Shown: piece by piece, positions 33,528 through 46,184 of the stretch
Position numbering within the stretch: position 1 is the first letter of the stretch
How the letters are laid out: each line of letters starts with the position of its first letter
Notes under the pieces: model-generated
What the model saw: only the letters and a program-made list of their open reading frames with translations
Database searches by the model: none
Told to the model about the DNA's origin: nothing
From: Acanthosoma haemorrhoidale
Taxonomy: Eukaryota; Arthropoda; Insecta; Hemiptera; Acanthosomatidae
Direction: 5' to 3'
NCBI GenBank assembly: GCA_930367205.1
Contig: OV884011.1
Coordinates: 122,943,866-123,007,865, forward strand
Length of the DNA: 64,000 nucleotides
Translations under genes and position numbers: made by a program

Positions 33528-36294
33528 TAATCGCTTACTAATTTATTATGTAACCTTCTTTGATTTTTCAAGGCCATTATCCTGGATCATCATCATGGAA
33601 TCAAATAGACCCACACCATTTAAAATGTCGTTCCTATGAAAATATTTCTGGTTGAGTAAAAGTTGTGAACTTGTTGCTAATGACTGGTTTAAGATCTTGT
33701 AATTTGTCTTGTAATAGTTTAAATCATTTTATAGCAGCTTGATTCATTGTTTCAACACGAAAAGACGATTAAATGTAATATTAATTAAAAAAAGTGGTTG
33801 TAATCGTTAACGGGCTTTTAAATAGAGCTACCGAAGAAAAAATATTAACATATCTAAGTAGAACATCCTTCATAAAGAACAAAAACTAAGAATCATAACT
33901 TGTTTTTGAACTCATTTTCAGGTAAGCCTTGTATTGTTCTTTGCGAATTCAAAGTCCATTTCATTGCATCTACTGATATCAGTTGTTGAAAGACAATAAA
34001 GCTCTTTTATAATTATACCATTCTACTATCAGGCAGCAATATTTGTATCATGATGTTATTCAGATTATCATTTGGTTTTTACCTAAAATATTGAAATAAA
34101 AAAGGCATGGTTTAATCACTAAAAAAATCATTTAAAAACCAATATATATCAATCACATAGCTATAAAATTTAGACACATAATTTTTTTTAATCTAGCAGA
34201 TGCATAATTTAATGAACTTTTCTTCTTCTTTTATTTCGTTTTATTTACACGTGCTCCTTGGCCATGACACATCTAGTTGCCAGGCACCATAGAACTTCTA
34301 AACTCAAATCAATGTGTAAAACAAAATATCCACTTATTTGAATGTATAAAAACCAAAAAAAAAAAAGCTTACAACTCAAAAACTACCTTCTAGTGGCTCT
34401 TAATAATAAAATGAATGTATTTGTAAACTTTCTTTTCCGTTAAAACAGTATGCACAACCCCTTCTACTAAATTATTGATGCTAAACATACAATTTTCAAG
34501 AAAACTTTGATTGCTTTCTTTGACTACGTTAACATAATGTCTAACAAGAGCGTTATGGTGGTTTCATGTAGTCAGAAGATGGTGGTACACCTAGGTGATT
34601 ATTTTTAGCAATTTATTCTGTATTATGTAGTTTAGGTTACTAGTATATATATCAAAGTACTCAAGAGTACTTAACAGAGGTCTGGCAAGCATTTTATAAA
34701 CTATTAGTTTTTATTTTATCAATCTGTATATAGCTTTATATAATTAAAGAATTGAGCTATACATTTGAGATGGTCGTTTTTCCACTAACTGTATCGGTAG
34801 TGGGAACGCGAAAAAAGTGACTCAAGAATTATTATTTTTTTCAAGTTCTGATGTGTATTGTTTGGGCTCCGGTAATGGTCCACAAGTGGCGGTTAAATCC
34901 TGGATATAGTAAAATCTGTGAAAGGGATACATTATACATCATTGTAATTGTAAGAATACTCATAACTTGAAAGAGAGTGTGGTTTCCTTCTAACTGCAGG
35001 GTTAAGATAAGCAAATTCAATAATTTATTATATATTCACCTTCATCTTGAGTATAGTATGAAGAACAGTTTGAGCCACTAGAATTGATTTTTTGAATAAG
35101 TAAAGCACTGCGGGAACAATTGAGCATTCCTATTTCGAATGTGCTCTATTGCCTCTGGTCTAACATGGGTCAAACAAATTTTAGAGACCACAAGGCAGTT
35201 ATTTATAGAGGAGTGGTTTTCTTTTAGAAATGACCTCACCATGACCGCATTACTTTGAGGCTTTAGAACGGATGAAGTACGAAATAATATAAAAGGTTTA
35301 GGAATGGATAGATTACCGAGGGTCTAAATAAAAATGTTTACGCGCAGATCTGTCTGTGATTTGCAGCTTGACCGGCGAGCTTATTCTTAATATGTTATGT
35401 ATACCCCTGCATAGCTAATGTCTCAAATTTATGTTTTCGACGGTCAAGTAGTTAATTACCCTCATTACTAACTGTGGAGATTAAGGTTCAGCTCCTGGAT
35501 CCCACCCACACTCCGCTGTAAATTTTGAATTGGGTGTCTGATCCAGGTTCGTTAAGGGCTGTGATGGAAAATGCGCATTTTCTTGAATAAAAAAGTAACA
35601 AATCTGATTTATAATACTGAAATAATGATTAAGGTGTGAAAAGCTATCACCAAACCTAGTATTTCCTGAGGTCGGCCTTCATGAGGTGTGCTCCATGGAT
35701 TAATTTTACTTACTGTTTACCCTGAACTTAATACCACTTTATTTTGTAAACCAATTTCATAAATAAGCGGCAGCATATATTTTGACGTGAAATTTTATTC
35801 GCTTTAGCTCATTAGTATGGAAACAGAAAAAAAAGTCACCTATAAATTACATTGGCGACACCAAATAATTAGGAACGTCAAGGTTAAATTTTATCTTAGC
35901 TATAAATATTACAAACACGTGATCGAGACATCCTTTTTAGACATTTTTTTGCAATTCAATTGCGTGATCCCTGAATTTATCATCTAAATTCTGCAAAAAA
36001 AACAACAAACAAATGTCAAGAACGTCTGGGAAAAAGGTAAAATAGATAGATAAGACAGATAGATAGGCAGCTAAAGGCTTATGCCGCATGTTTAGAGTAG
36101 CTTCTGTATACATACTAAAAACTACTATTAAGAAACTGTTCCGAAACTAGTTTAACGCTTAATTCACTAATAAAGTAGTTCATGAAATTTTAAGCAGTGA
36201 TCCGTTGGCAAAGTTAAATTATTCCCCCGACAAAATTTAATCAAGGTGCAATTTCCTAACGCATCAAAAATTAACTACATAGATAAGCAAAATT
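32406..36294. other. AT-rich intergenic DNA with small TA repeats
   Basis: (TA)n runs lie at ~32749-32769 and ~33494-33523. No LTR of the neighbouring Gypsy mosaic was recognised. No protein, tRNA or MITE could be supported. A GC-richer stretch at 35480-35560 contains ggttcagctcctggatccc, which superficially recalls a tRNA B box but has no tRNA fold. Confidence 0.4.
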
Positions 36295-36306
36295 TATCAA
36301 TAGTCT

Positions 36307-36766
36307 TTTTTTTTCATCATTCACTCGCTCATTCATACAATATTTACAGACAGCCCAGAGACCCCCCAAATCCACCGCAAAGAGAAAGCGGAGTCTTGGG
36401 AAGTCCCCCACGCTCCTCCGTCAGCCGCGTCACCGGATACTAGCCAGTGGATACTGACCAAGAGCGCGAGAGCCACAGACGCTCAGGACATGATTGGAGA
36501 GACTGGCCATTGCCAGGACTCCCACTGTCACGCGTTTATAGCAGGTCACAAGGCCACTGCCGTTTCAGTCTCCGAGGAGGATTATAGGGATGAGTGGCGC
36601 AGTGCATTGACTGTGCTACAGGATTAGGGTGGTTGGAAAGGCTACTGTGGAATTTCGTAAACTTGGAAGGGATGAGTTCTAGAATGTAGGGTATATTAAG
36701 GTCGTTATGAAGGGTTTTGTTGCTGACATAATAAGGGGCATTTACTATTGTTCTCAGGACTTTTGA
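36307..36766 (-). mobile_element. Jockey-A 3' end, 5'-truncated, with TSD
   Basis: tatcaatagtct at 36295-36306 is repeated at 36767-36778, a perfect 12-bp TSD. On the minus strand the insert starts in the ORF2 C-terminus (KVLRTIVNAPYYVSNKTLHNDL, then IPYILELIPSKFTKFHSSLSN, then PYNPPRRLKRQWP). It continues through a GC-rich 3' UTR and ends gagtgaatgatgaa plus A8, seen as T at 36307-36314. The same C-terminus occurs at 56740-56960 and 62761-62940. Confidence 0.9.
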
Positions 36767-36778
36767 TATCAATAGTCT

Positions 36779-37368
36779 AAGGAGGGAATATAAAACCCCC
36801 GGATAATTCAATGTTTTAATTTAGGATGGTTCCGCTGAGGGGAGATAGAAATCGAGCTTTGTAGGAGACATATTGTGCAACATAGTCGCTCATTTGTTAG
36901 AGAAATAGCACGCCTTGGTGTAGCCATGTCCAAGCGGTTAGTGAAACCGTTTGATGGATACAAGCAATTAAAGCAGGCGACGCCGGAATGAACTGCGCTG
37001 GCTATGTCTTTACATTGAGTAATTGCCGTACAACCCGGCTACATATCATTTGTAACATTATAACTTTAATAATAAGCCTCCTCGGAAACTTTTGTGTTGC
37101 ATAACCGTTGAACAGGCACATACATTTTGTCTATTTCCATGGAGGGTGAACAATTAAGCATTATAGATAATTAGACATTAACCAATAGTTACCGAATTTT
37201 CACACCTTGTAATTAGACTAGGTAAAATGCTGAAGCTTGACTGACAGGGTGGTCACGGGTACCAACCAATTGCTTCTTCATGATACGAGGGGCTATCAAG
37301 TTTCCAGTCTTCCAATAAACAAGTTTATTATTCACTTGGAAATTATAATATATGCTTCTTTAACATAG
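36779..37368. other. Intergenic DNA with a tRNA-like foldback
   Basis: 36921-37008 has ends gtagcca/tggctat that could pair like an acceptor stem, and an A-box-like tgtccaagcggttag, but no B box. Around 37283 gaggggctatcaagtttcc recalls a mariner terminal repeat but has no partner. Nothing else was recognised. Confidence 0.35.
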
Positions 37369-37830
37369 CCGGCGCACCTGAACAAAAGTTAGACTCACAG
37401 AATAGCACAGGTCAAAGGGAAGGCTTGCTGTGGGTCAGGAGGGCCTATAGGACCATACGTTTGAAGCGTTGCAGCTCCAGTGGACTTAGTCCCTCTGAAA
37501 CACCGAACCAGGCGTAGGGAGAGAAAAAGTAATCGAACAAGAGTAATCTTCACTCCATAGAAGAATCGATGATGAAGAAAGGTTCACCTTAGTGACTAGA
37601 CCAATGAGGCTTGGGACGCAACGTGGATAAACCCCACGAAGGAAATACCCTAAAAATTTACTCTCCCTCCGTCAAGGACATACTAAAGGCCTCCCTGATT
37701 AGCTTTCAGTTTTCACTGGGCTTTATGGATTCCAAGCCAAGAGATCCCAAGACATACTGCTCACATCACGGGGGCATACGTAATACTGTGGACAGTGTAA
37801 TGCGCATTTGTCACGCCCTTTAACAAGCGC
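37369..37830 (+). pseudogene. R1L ORF2 C-terminal fragment
   Basis: The start ccggcgcacctgaacaaa parallels 1731-1746 of the R1L element. Later blocks follow in the same order (the basic RIQRAA region, then GNTLKIYSPSVKDILKASL against STLRKYFSSVQDRLRASW). It ends YCSHHGGIRNTVDS, then VMRICHAL, the counterpart of HGGESDTAEHVVLSCHAL. Here one Cys missing from the main copy's last frame is in frame. The stop is at 37821-37823. The copy is heavily diverged, so the R1L family has been active over a long time. Confidence 0.65.
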
Positions 37831-40121
37831 ACAAATCCCTCTTTTTATATTTAGTAAGCAGAAAGGGGAACTAAAGGGTCGTTATTCTGTCCGTAAAGGA
37901 ATAGATAATGTTTCAGAACCTGAGTCACCATGGGATGTGACTGGTTAAGCATGGTCATGGTAGTGGGACGCCACAACGAAGCATCGCGCCGAAAGCGCCA
38001 TTGTAATAAATTGTTGTAGAAATAGTTGTAATCAATAGAATAAAAATTTGCTAGTAGGAAACATCAAAAACATGTATGTGTTAGTTAAAAGAAAGTGCAC
38101 ATGTAGTTGGTAAATGGAATATTGCTCCTATATATTTAAATTCCAGTAAGTTAAAGTTAAATTCAAGTACGTAATATAAATTATCGTATATCTAAAGAAT
38201 AAAACTGGTTGAAAATCATTACATAAGGTACGCCTAGCATCGCTGTAAGCTCTATATTGTACTGAAATTTGCGCACAGTGAGTGTGACCCTGTGGACCTG
38301 CATACTTTGACCTTACAAGAAAAAAGAAGTTAGGATCGAGCAACTGGGACAAATTGTGGTGATTACACATCGTAAAAGAGTGAACTGTTGTTTCAAACTT
38401 TGCGAAGACACATTGTTCAAAAGTAGATTAATGAATTAGTTTTAAACTGTATACATATATAAGTTAGTTTTAAAACAAAAGATAAGAAACTTCTGTTAAA
38501 ACAAAAAGAACTTCTGTATACAGTATTAAGGAAAAGAATAAGGCAGTATATTGTATACACTAAAAATGAGTTTGTACAATGTATATATGTGAATATTCTT
38601 TATAAGATTTTATGAATAGTTTATGATAGAGAGTAAAACATTCTTATTACATGGTTCTAAGAGTAGGGACAATGCGATTTTGGAATAAAACCGGTTTAAC
38701 AAAATCATCTATGGTGCCCCTACCCCACTGGGATATGCTCACCACATGGAGCGATAACACCTTAAGACCCGTGAACTAACCAGTGTACGACGTCTTTCCG
38801 CTTTTGCCACATCGATCTTTGATAGAAAAGAAAATTAATGTAATCTGGAGCCAGTATAGAGTTAAAACTAAATATATATCTCTGGTTAGCTATGATAGTT
38901 GTTTTGATTTAAAGCCAATGATTCGTTTGATTCGTGTACTATAATTCAGGCAGATCTGACGACCTGTCTCTGTAGTTAACCAATCACTTACTTTTGGAGT
39001 TCACCCACTCAGCCATACAATCCTCGTCGTAGTACCTGTTTAATATGAAAGCCTTTTTTTTATGGGCTCAGAAATAAACTGAATTTACATGACACATATA
39101 TGCAGATGTTGTATCATGGTTTCTAGCTTAAATAAAGCTTGCCACAGAATAAAAATTAAAATTCTCCGCACATTTCTCGAAAAGAGAAAACCAAAATTAA
39201 AAAAAAATACCTAATCAGAAGGCTCTATTAATTTAAAAAAAATACACAATGCTCTGCTTCGTATACCGGATTTAGTTTTTTTTTGCCACGCAGGTAAGCC
39301 ACTCCAGTAGCCGAATATAGACCGTAATAGCCGGATTCTGCCTATATATGAAAAAAGTTCTCTTCTCTTATATATTTATGTACTTTGTGTTGTTATACGC
39401 ACTAATTACATAGCACTAACTGAGTAATTAGTAACGAGTTTGCTATTAACTAAATAACTAAACTAAGTCGTTGGGACGAATCAAATATAAAAATCCAATT
39501 AAAAGTACTTTCTGAACTCAGTTAAAGCTGATTATGAGTGTAATAATAATGTTTATATATATTCAGCTATTCGCGTGGGACCGGAAAGCAGGCTCAGGCT
39601 TCTAAATGGCGATTTTGTGGCTATATTACCTTTTTTACAACTAAAGCATAAAAATATTACGTTTTAATATACTTTTGATGTTAAAATCAATGTCTAGTTT
39701 TGTATTAAAGTGAATATTTAACTTTTTTTCTTTTCTTCAAGTTTCCTTCATATGTGTTTCGGTCAACATCTATAAATTAGAAAAAAATGGCCATTTGGCC
39801 AGCCCAGACTGGACCACGTCCAGAAGAGAGGTTTTTATAAGTAATTACTGGCCACTAATAAATCTTGAGGACGTCTTCCATCTCAGTCGAAAATAATTCA
39901 TTTTGACAAACCATCTCTTATGTTTTTGTCTCCTCCCATGGCTGTTTTGATAAAAATATATACAAAATACTAACTTGAGTGGTCGTAGATAAATATTCAC
40001 TTATTATATATTCTATGATGAACAATAATGTGAATGTTTGTTTAACTCATAAAATTAAAAATCCATCGGAGATGAAACTATTTTCTTGTATCATGCCCTC
40101 AACGATTGTGGAACATGTGCA
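37831..40121. other. AT-rich intergenic DNA
   Basis: No gene was recognised. A GC-richer stretch at 38700-38820 (ggtgcccctacccc and following) and one at 37930-38000 (possibly more diverged R1L 3' UTR, with gccgaaagcgcc) remain unassigned. Confidence 0.35.
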
Positions 40122-40284
<163 letters not shown>

Positions 40285-43018
40285 GCATGTTTGTTTATAA
40301 TTACTTTCCTTGATTACCTCTTTAGTGGTTCATAAATACATAACGTAATAGATTAATTATAGGAGGAATTAATGCATTTATCACGATTAACTTTACCATA
40401 ATTAAGCAGATTGTAATTGTTCTTCGAATACGCTTTTTTAAATAAGTTGTTCCACGGATTACTTGCCTTTCCATTATTTCCCTATTACATCAAATATTTT
40501 TTTTACCGATCAAAATTCGATAACACCATAGTTACCAGTCGTTTAATGATTAAATAGGAACTTAAGAATATTTTCGATTCTTGTGACATGAATATTTTCA
40601 ATTTTTGACACAAAATGGATCAGGATTCCATGGTATCGTGGTCATATTGACCGGCGATAGCGATAACGTGACTAAAGGGTGCATTCCGACTAAGATCAGA
40701 AATACATTTTATAGGAATTTGCATTGTTAGGTCCCTCAATGATTAGAACCAATGGAAATATACCTGCGACACATAGCGATGAAAATACTATTTTTTTTCA
40801 AATGTTTTTAACCGATTGGTTTGTCAATAACCCTTAGGGGTTACATCACAGCTCTGGAACAGAAAAAGGAAGAAGACATTTTCTTATCAAGCTGTCGGGG
40901 AAAAAGGTTTCATTCATTTAGTGACACTTGGCCATAACCAGAATTTTTTCAGAAATCAGAAAATTTAGCTTTAAATGAAGTAATCCAACCGGGAAATACA
41001 ATAATTCTTACAGAACACCGAAATTTATTGGAGGGTAGTTATCTTTGTCAAACGTCAAGGAGTCTGTCTGTCAGTTTAAACAACTGTTGTTCACTAAATT
41101 GTATGAAAAATAAATAAATATAAAAAAATTAGCAACGAAGAAATCGAAGGAATAGTATTGAGAAATTATTTCAATTAGTTAGAGTTGGAGTCTCCACGTT
41201 AGTTCATTATATGATTGTGAATTTTTTTACCGAAAACAACATAATTTTACTTGCCAAACCTTCTCATCTTGTTCGCTGACAATTATTGTTGTAAACACGT
41301 TTCTATTGTTGAGCCTTCTTCTAATGTTAAAATTACGCTCGATATCAAATAACAAACGAAATCCTTGTTTAGGATTATTCTCAAGGACCTGTTGTATACC
41401 AGGTATATAATAATGTCGCAGTGCTTGTTACCTTAATGAGGTAAAATTAAATTAAATTTAATCCGCAGTCAAATAGCAGTAAAAAAAAAAATAAGTTACT
41501 ACATTTTATTATTATTATCTCTGACACACTAAGCTGAGAATTGATCAAGTAAACCTCCACAGTACAGTCGCTATCGAAAAGACATTTGTCAGCTAATCCG
41601 CTTCTTTACGGGACATTTAAACATGGCAACGATCCAGCCATCCAGACAAGCAACCGACGCTGAGAAAATTTAATGAAACCACCAGTTGGTGAATTTATAA
41701 TGTATATATTTTATTAAATAAAGGCGCTTATCTGAGAATATTATAGCATGGCGACAACAAATCTACAGATACCAATGACAAAAAGGGCTTAAAAGGAGTC
41801 TTAGTCGAATTTGCAACTGCCATTCCATAAGGTTGTTTAGTTTCGGACCGGGATTGGGGAATAGCAGTATTATTTCGGATTCGATGATAATTAGGCGTTC
41901 TTAAATTTATGTTCAGGGGGCCGTATTTTTATGAGTGTGCGAACATTAGTAATAGTACAAATTACATAACCGACCTGAAATATTCAAAGTACGGCTGTTC
42001 AAAACATGTCGAAATATTATGATTATTTTTTACTTAAAATTCAACGTAAAAGGAAAAATACAAAAAGAACGTAAAAAAAATCATACCCGTTTTCAAACAT
42101 TGAAGTCATCTTCCCAAACTCGAAGTTAAGTAAGATTTCAAGTTCATCATAGTTTTTGAGTTGATAATACACTAAAGGCGTCAACGCGATAGCCATTTTC
42201 AAAACAGATATCGCAAATTAAATGTTCCAAGCCGAAGGGTTTTTTTTATGCCAATATTTTATCTATTTGCGGTTTAATCTCAAAAACTTTCGACTTCGTT
42301 GAAATATAATTTTTTTAAAATTTTTATAATTTTATAAAAAAATAAAATGACTAATTTTTATAAAAAATACTACGCAGTTTTCTCATGATCAATTATCAGT
42401 CCCTGAAGTAGCTCACGATATGGGCTCTTCACTTTCTACGGCCTTTATTTCACTTTCATACATTAACGAAAATAATTTAGTTATTTACTGATGTATAAAA
42501 ATAAATATTTGGTAAAACAAAAATTTAACTATGAAAAAAAGCTACTAATCTATGAATCAGCTAGTTTCTGGGATAAGTCTCAACTCGAAACTTGACATTT
42601 CCTACAGTTCACATATAAAAAAAAGAAGTTCTTTTTATGATATTTCATTTCTTTGATCAAGGCAATTAAGAATATGAATGAAATAGTTTTTGTGAAAAAT
42701 GACAGATGGTTATTTGACAATAATTCAAACCAAACGTATTCGAAAAAACCAAGGAAACCTAATTTGGCTTTCATTTAGGATAAAGTTATATTGTAAACGT
42801 TAAGAATTGTGCAGTCCCGGTTCACACAATCCCACAATACTCAGTAAATTGAAGCACAAATTTTACACTATTTAGTTTCCTTCTCAGTTCATCTCTCCTA
42901 TGATATGTAAATATTGAAGTAGGTTCTATGAATTTCATACGTTCGTTTCTTTACTGAATACGTCGTTTAGGGATGCGTTCATTATTTCTGCTTCTGTTAT
43001 TTATTTTTATTATAGCTA
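40285..43018. other. AT-rich intergenic DNA
   Basis: No gene, RNA gene or defined repeat was recognised on either strand. Confidence 0.4.

Positions 43019-43080
<62 letters not shown>
43019..43080. repeat. (AT)n microsatellite, ~60 bp
   Basis: An almost uninterrupted AT dinucleotide run ends sharply at ggtggttcag. Confidence 0.97.
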
Positions 43081-43082
<2 letters not shown>

Positions 43083-44052
43083 TGGTTCAGGAAATCTAGA
43101 TAACGTTTTAGTTTTATTTTATTTAGTTATTAACAAATTGTAACAGGTAATCTTCGACCAAAAATGGAACCGCGCTTTCTATTTTCCATCACCAGTAGTG
43201 TATTATGGCCCCTTTTGTTCTCCATCGTTAAATCATTTGAACGCATTACTCTTTAACAATAAAACCCAATCACTCATTTTTTCCTTCTCCGTATTTCGGA
43301 CATCTCAGTGCCATTCTCGTTTTTATCTTTTGCTTTGCTTTCGCTATTTGATGGTGTCAGTCAGTTTGAGTTTAATTTCGTATTAATCTTTTCTCTGGTT
43401 ACTTCTGTTCTTTGAAACATTGAAATTAGTCTTTTGATACTCCAGTGACCCGTAATTTTAGCAATAGCTCCACCTCTTTGCATCTACCAAAAATAGCAAA
43501 GGTTAAACTCCCGTTGTCAGGTGAACCACCTACTCTCGACTTTATTTATTTCGTGACCTTTGAAAATTTAAATTGGCTTGAAACCATTAGTAAAAATTTT
43601 AAATGTGCAATGATTGATTGAACTCAATAAACTCCCTACGTAAGTAGGAATTCGTCGGAGAACGAGCAGAGATGTAAAAGGTATAGGCAAGTCCGGCAGT
43701 GGGTGCTAAATACGTCAGCCATATGACGAACGAGGGAAGCGGCTTCCCGGCTATAAATATACTAGAGTTGGAGCTCTCTTAGATAACGATACGTAAATCG
43801 ACACTGGCAAGCAGATAAAATACATAAAGCTAAATATGCCTGCGTTACATTCGTGGCTTTCTATTCACCTCTTGTCTTGCAAGCGTTACAGTTCACATCC
43901 GTCACACTAGGAAAATCTTTCGTGGGATAATGGTGCTCCTGAAATGAGCCCTCCTTTAATTAGGGCACTAACGAAGATTATCGGGATCTCAGGGAATTTA
44001 ATGGCATGGAAAAAGAAATTGATGGATGTCTCATTAGATGTCAGAGCAACGT
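43081..44052. other. Intergenic DNA with a promoter-like patch
   Basis: At 43734-43748 gggaagc-g-gcttccc forms a perfect 7-bp palindrome, immediately followed by ctataaatat (43751-43760), a good TATA box. The surrounding ~250 bp are GC-richer. This may be an unrecognised LTR or LINE promoter, but no ORF follows. Confidence 0.3.
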
Positions 44053-44172
44053 TTTTCAACTCCCGGGGGTATTAATCAACAATTTTTCCTGAATATGCCT
44101 ACCGTCATAACTTATCACAACATGCAGATGACCGGACAACGCTCGGATAAACACTCCTGGGGGAGTTGAAAA
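44053..44172. repeat. 120-bp foldback element (MITE-like)
   Basis: ttttcaactccc at 44053-44064 is the exact inverted copy of gggagttgaaaa at 44161-44172, and weaker pairing continues inward. No TSD was identified, so the element class is open. It lies about 100 bp from the solo LTR-S. Confidence 0.55.
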
Positions 44173-44275
44173 GGGCTGTGGATGGTTCTTCCTATTCATC
44201 ATTAGTGGGTGGGCTCGTTTTCCCCAGTTTATGTAAACTTCTAATAGCGGATGCACTCTCTAAATATTTCCTCAT

Positions 44276-44931
44276 TGTCGGGTCGTCACTAGGGGGGTGC
44301 CTGGTCACCCTAGTCGTGGTGACAAGTGAGGATTGTTTGAGTTTATAACCTGGACAATTGTTTCATGACGGCGTTACTATCTGACTCCATTTTTGATAGG
44401 TATGTGCCCGACAATGCACTATGTTCAAGAGAAGAGGTACAGAGGTTTTTATATAAAGAATTAGTCAAGTTTTTAGAGTTCGAGCGGAAGCCACGCGTCA
44501 CGAGTAGAGGGCACGAGAGACTAATTTACATGGCTTGGAGCCCACCTTAAGTACCCTATCCAGCCTTCTACTGGGAGGTCTGGCAAGGGTTGCTTAGCCC
44601 TGCGGTTGTTTCCCACACATGTGGTGAGGAACCCGCGACCGACGCCTAATTACCCAGCCAGCCCTGTCCCCTGGGAGAGGCTGCAAAAGGGTCGCTTAGG
44701 ACCTGCGGGTACACTCACTCATATGGAGGTAGCTGTGACTGAGGTGACCTTTCTTATGTGACTTGCTTGGCCCCCACCTTTTATTGGTTACCACATTTAC
44801 AATGATTTATATTTGTTCATGTTATTTACATTTGTCTACAGTACATTTAGTTCATGTTATTTACGTTTACTTACAATATATATACAATAGAGTATAGGGT
44901 GATTTATCTTATGTAGTTAGCGGTCGCTACA
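44276..44931. mobile_element. Solo LTR of the LTR-S family, 656 bp
   Basis: The repeat starts TGTCGGGTCGTCAC and ends GCGGTCGCTACA (TG...CA) and is flanked by a perfect 5-bp TSD CTCAT (44271-44275 and 44932-44936). This is the signature of an LTR retrotransposon; 5-bp TSDs occur in BEL/Pao and some Gypsy lineages. No internal region or second LTR adjoins it, so it is a solo LTR left by LTR-LTR recombination. Compared with the 15 kb copy it lacks about 320 bp in the middle, and it has about two units of the 35-bp tandem. Confidence 0.85.
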
Positions 44932-44936
44932 CTCAT

Positions 44937-45471
44937 CTTTGCAGGCTTTTAACTTATGAAAAAAACAACAGCATAGGACTGAATAGAGGAGGAGAACCTC
45001 AGGTATTTGTGCCTTCCGTCTTACACTAAAAGGAATTTAGCAATTTTGTGAATTATTTTTCTTCCCTGCATCAAATATTAGTTTTTACGTTTACATCAGT
45101 ATAACCGAGAATCGATCTGGTTTTGGAAAGATAAACTTAAGCTTAAAACACTTAATGGGTGATTGTTCTTAAATTCGTGCTACTGCATCATATCTATTGT
45201 ATTCATTAATACCTTGGTTAGGTTTAAATGTCCCCGCTCTCTTCAGAAATAGATTTTATTTACTTTACAAAAAAAGCTGACAACTTTTATGTAATCACAC
45301 TTTTTTTTTAATTAATCTTGTATTATACCTATTATTTTTATAATGATTGCCCTAGAAGCTTTCATTTGGTTCATTAGGTTATCCCTATAGTGCGTAGTAA
45401 ATAAACAAACTTAAAATATCATAATGTTGGAACATACCATCGGAAACACATCATTAGTAGCCATGAATCAG
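44937..45471. other. AT-rich intergenic DNA
   Basis: Nothing was recognised between the solo LTR and the tRNA-Leu-like gene. Confidence 0.4.
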
Positions 45472-45553
45472 GGTAACGTGGCCGAGCGGCCTAAGGCGCT
45501 GGTTAAAGGCACCAGTCTCCTCGAAGGCTTGGGTTCGAATCCCACCGCTGCCA
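45472..45553 (+). tRNA. tRNA-Leu(AAG)-like gene, probably decayed
   Basis: An 82-nt cloverleaf with a long variable arm can be drawn. The A box tggccgagcgg and B box ggttcgaatcc are intact, anticodon AAG is at 45506-45508, and the discriminator is A at 45553. Against the standard metazoan tRNA-Leu(AAG) it has an A at position 33 (45505), where U is nearly invariant. It also has an A-C mismatch at acceptor pair 5-68 and a T-C mismatch at the outer T-stem pair. A TTTT run follows within 10 nt, so Pol III transcription is plausible. The position-33 change suggests a pseudogene or a poorly functional copy. Confidence 0.75.
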
Positions 45554-45744
45554 ATATTTTATGATTTTTATTAATTTTATGTGGGAGATCAAATTCTGTT
45601 GGAGAAACGTGACGATTAACTCTATGTACTGTTTACCTTCCTAGTATAGCATTAATCCCAAAATAGACAAATTTGTTGAAAACAGTTTCATCCCTTGAGG
45701 CGATTAATAACAGGTCATGAAATGAGACTGCTGTACTAGCAACA
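45554..45744. other. Short AT-rich spacer
   Basis: No feature beyond the likely Pol III terminator (T run at 45558-45561). Confidence 0.4.
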
Positions 45745-45752
45745 GCTTATAG

Positions 45753-46176
45753 CAGCGGTCCCCAACTTTTTTATAACGCGTGCCCGGGGGTTCTCTATAT
45801 TGGACCATAACCCCCCCCCCTTTCTAATACCCGGGCACCTTCACAATAATTATTTCTATAAAGCATAGGTTCTAGTTTTGAAAATATTTTTCCCCTTTTG
45901 TAAAAATTACTTACATAATGATATACATAATGATAACAGTTAATAACTTCTATTTATAGAAGAGAAATATATTTAAGGGGTAACCATGTACAACCTACTT
46001 GCTAATCATTAATTTTCACTAACTTGAAGTTATTTCCGCCATTCAGTTGAAAATTGATATCATTGAAAAATATTCTTTTTTTTTCTGTAAAGAGAACGTT
46101 ATTTTTTAAAAAATAAAACTAACCCGGCCGCGGTCCTATTACGAACCCCCAGCATGCCTTGGGTTCGGCACCCCTG
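45753..46176. mobile_element. Non-autonomous hAT element, 424 bp
   Basis: The left end CAGCGGTCCCCAAC and the right end (reverse complement CAGGGGTGCCGAAC) match the hAT terminal consensus and each other at 11 of 14 positions. The flanks gcttatag (45745-45752) and gcttatac (46177-46184) form an 8-bp TSD with one mismatch, the length expected for hAT. The interior is AT-rich with a C-run near 45810-45821 and no coding frame. Confidence 0.85.
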
Positions 46177-46184
46177 GCTTATAC

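Noticed and set aside
35484..35502. B-box-like ggttcagctcctggatccc, possible SINE head
   Set aside because: The spacing of cc differs from a real B box, there is no A box at the right distance, and there is no second copy in the window.
36921..37008. tRNA-like sequence with pairing ends gtagcca/tggctat and an A-box-like word
   Set aside because: No B box, no clear anticodon or T arm. Probably a chance foldback or an unrelated repeat.
37283..37330. gaggggctatcaagtttcc as a mariner terminal repeat
   Set aside because: No inverted partner within 200 bp and no TA pair could be assigned.
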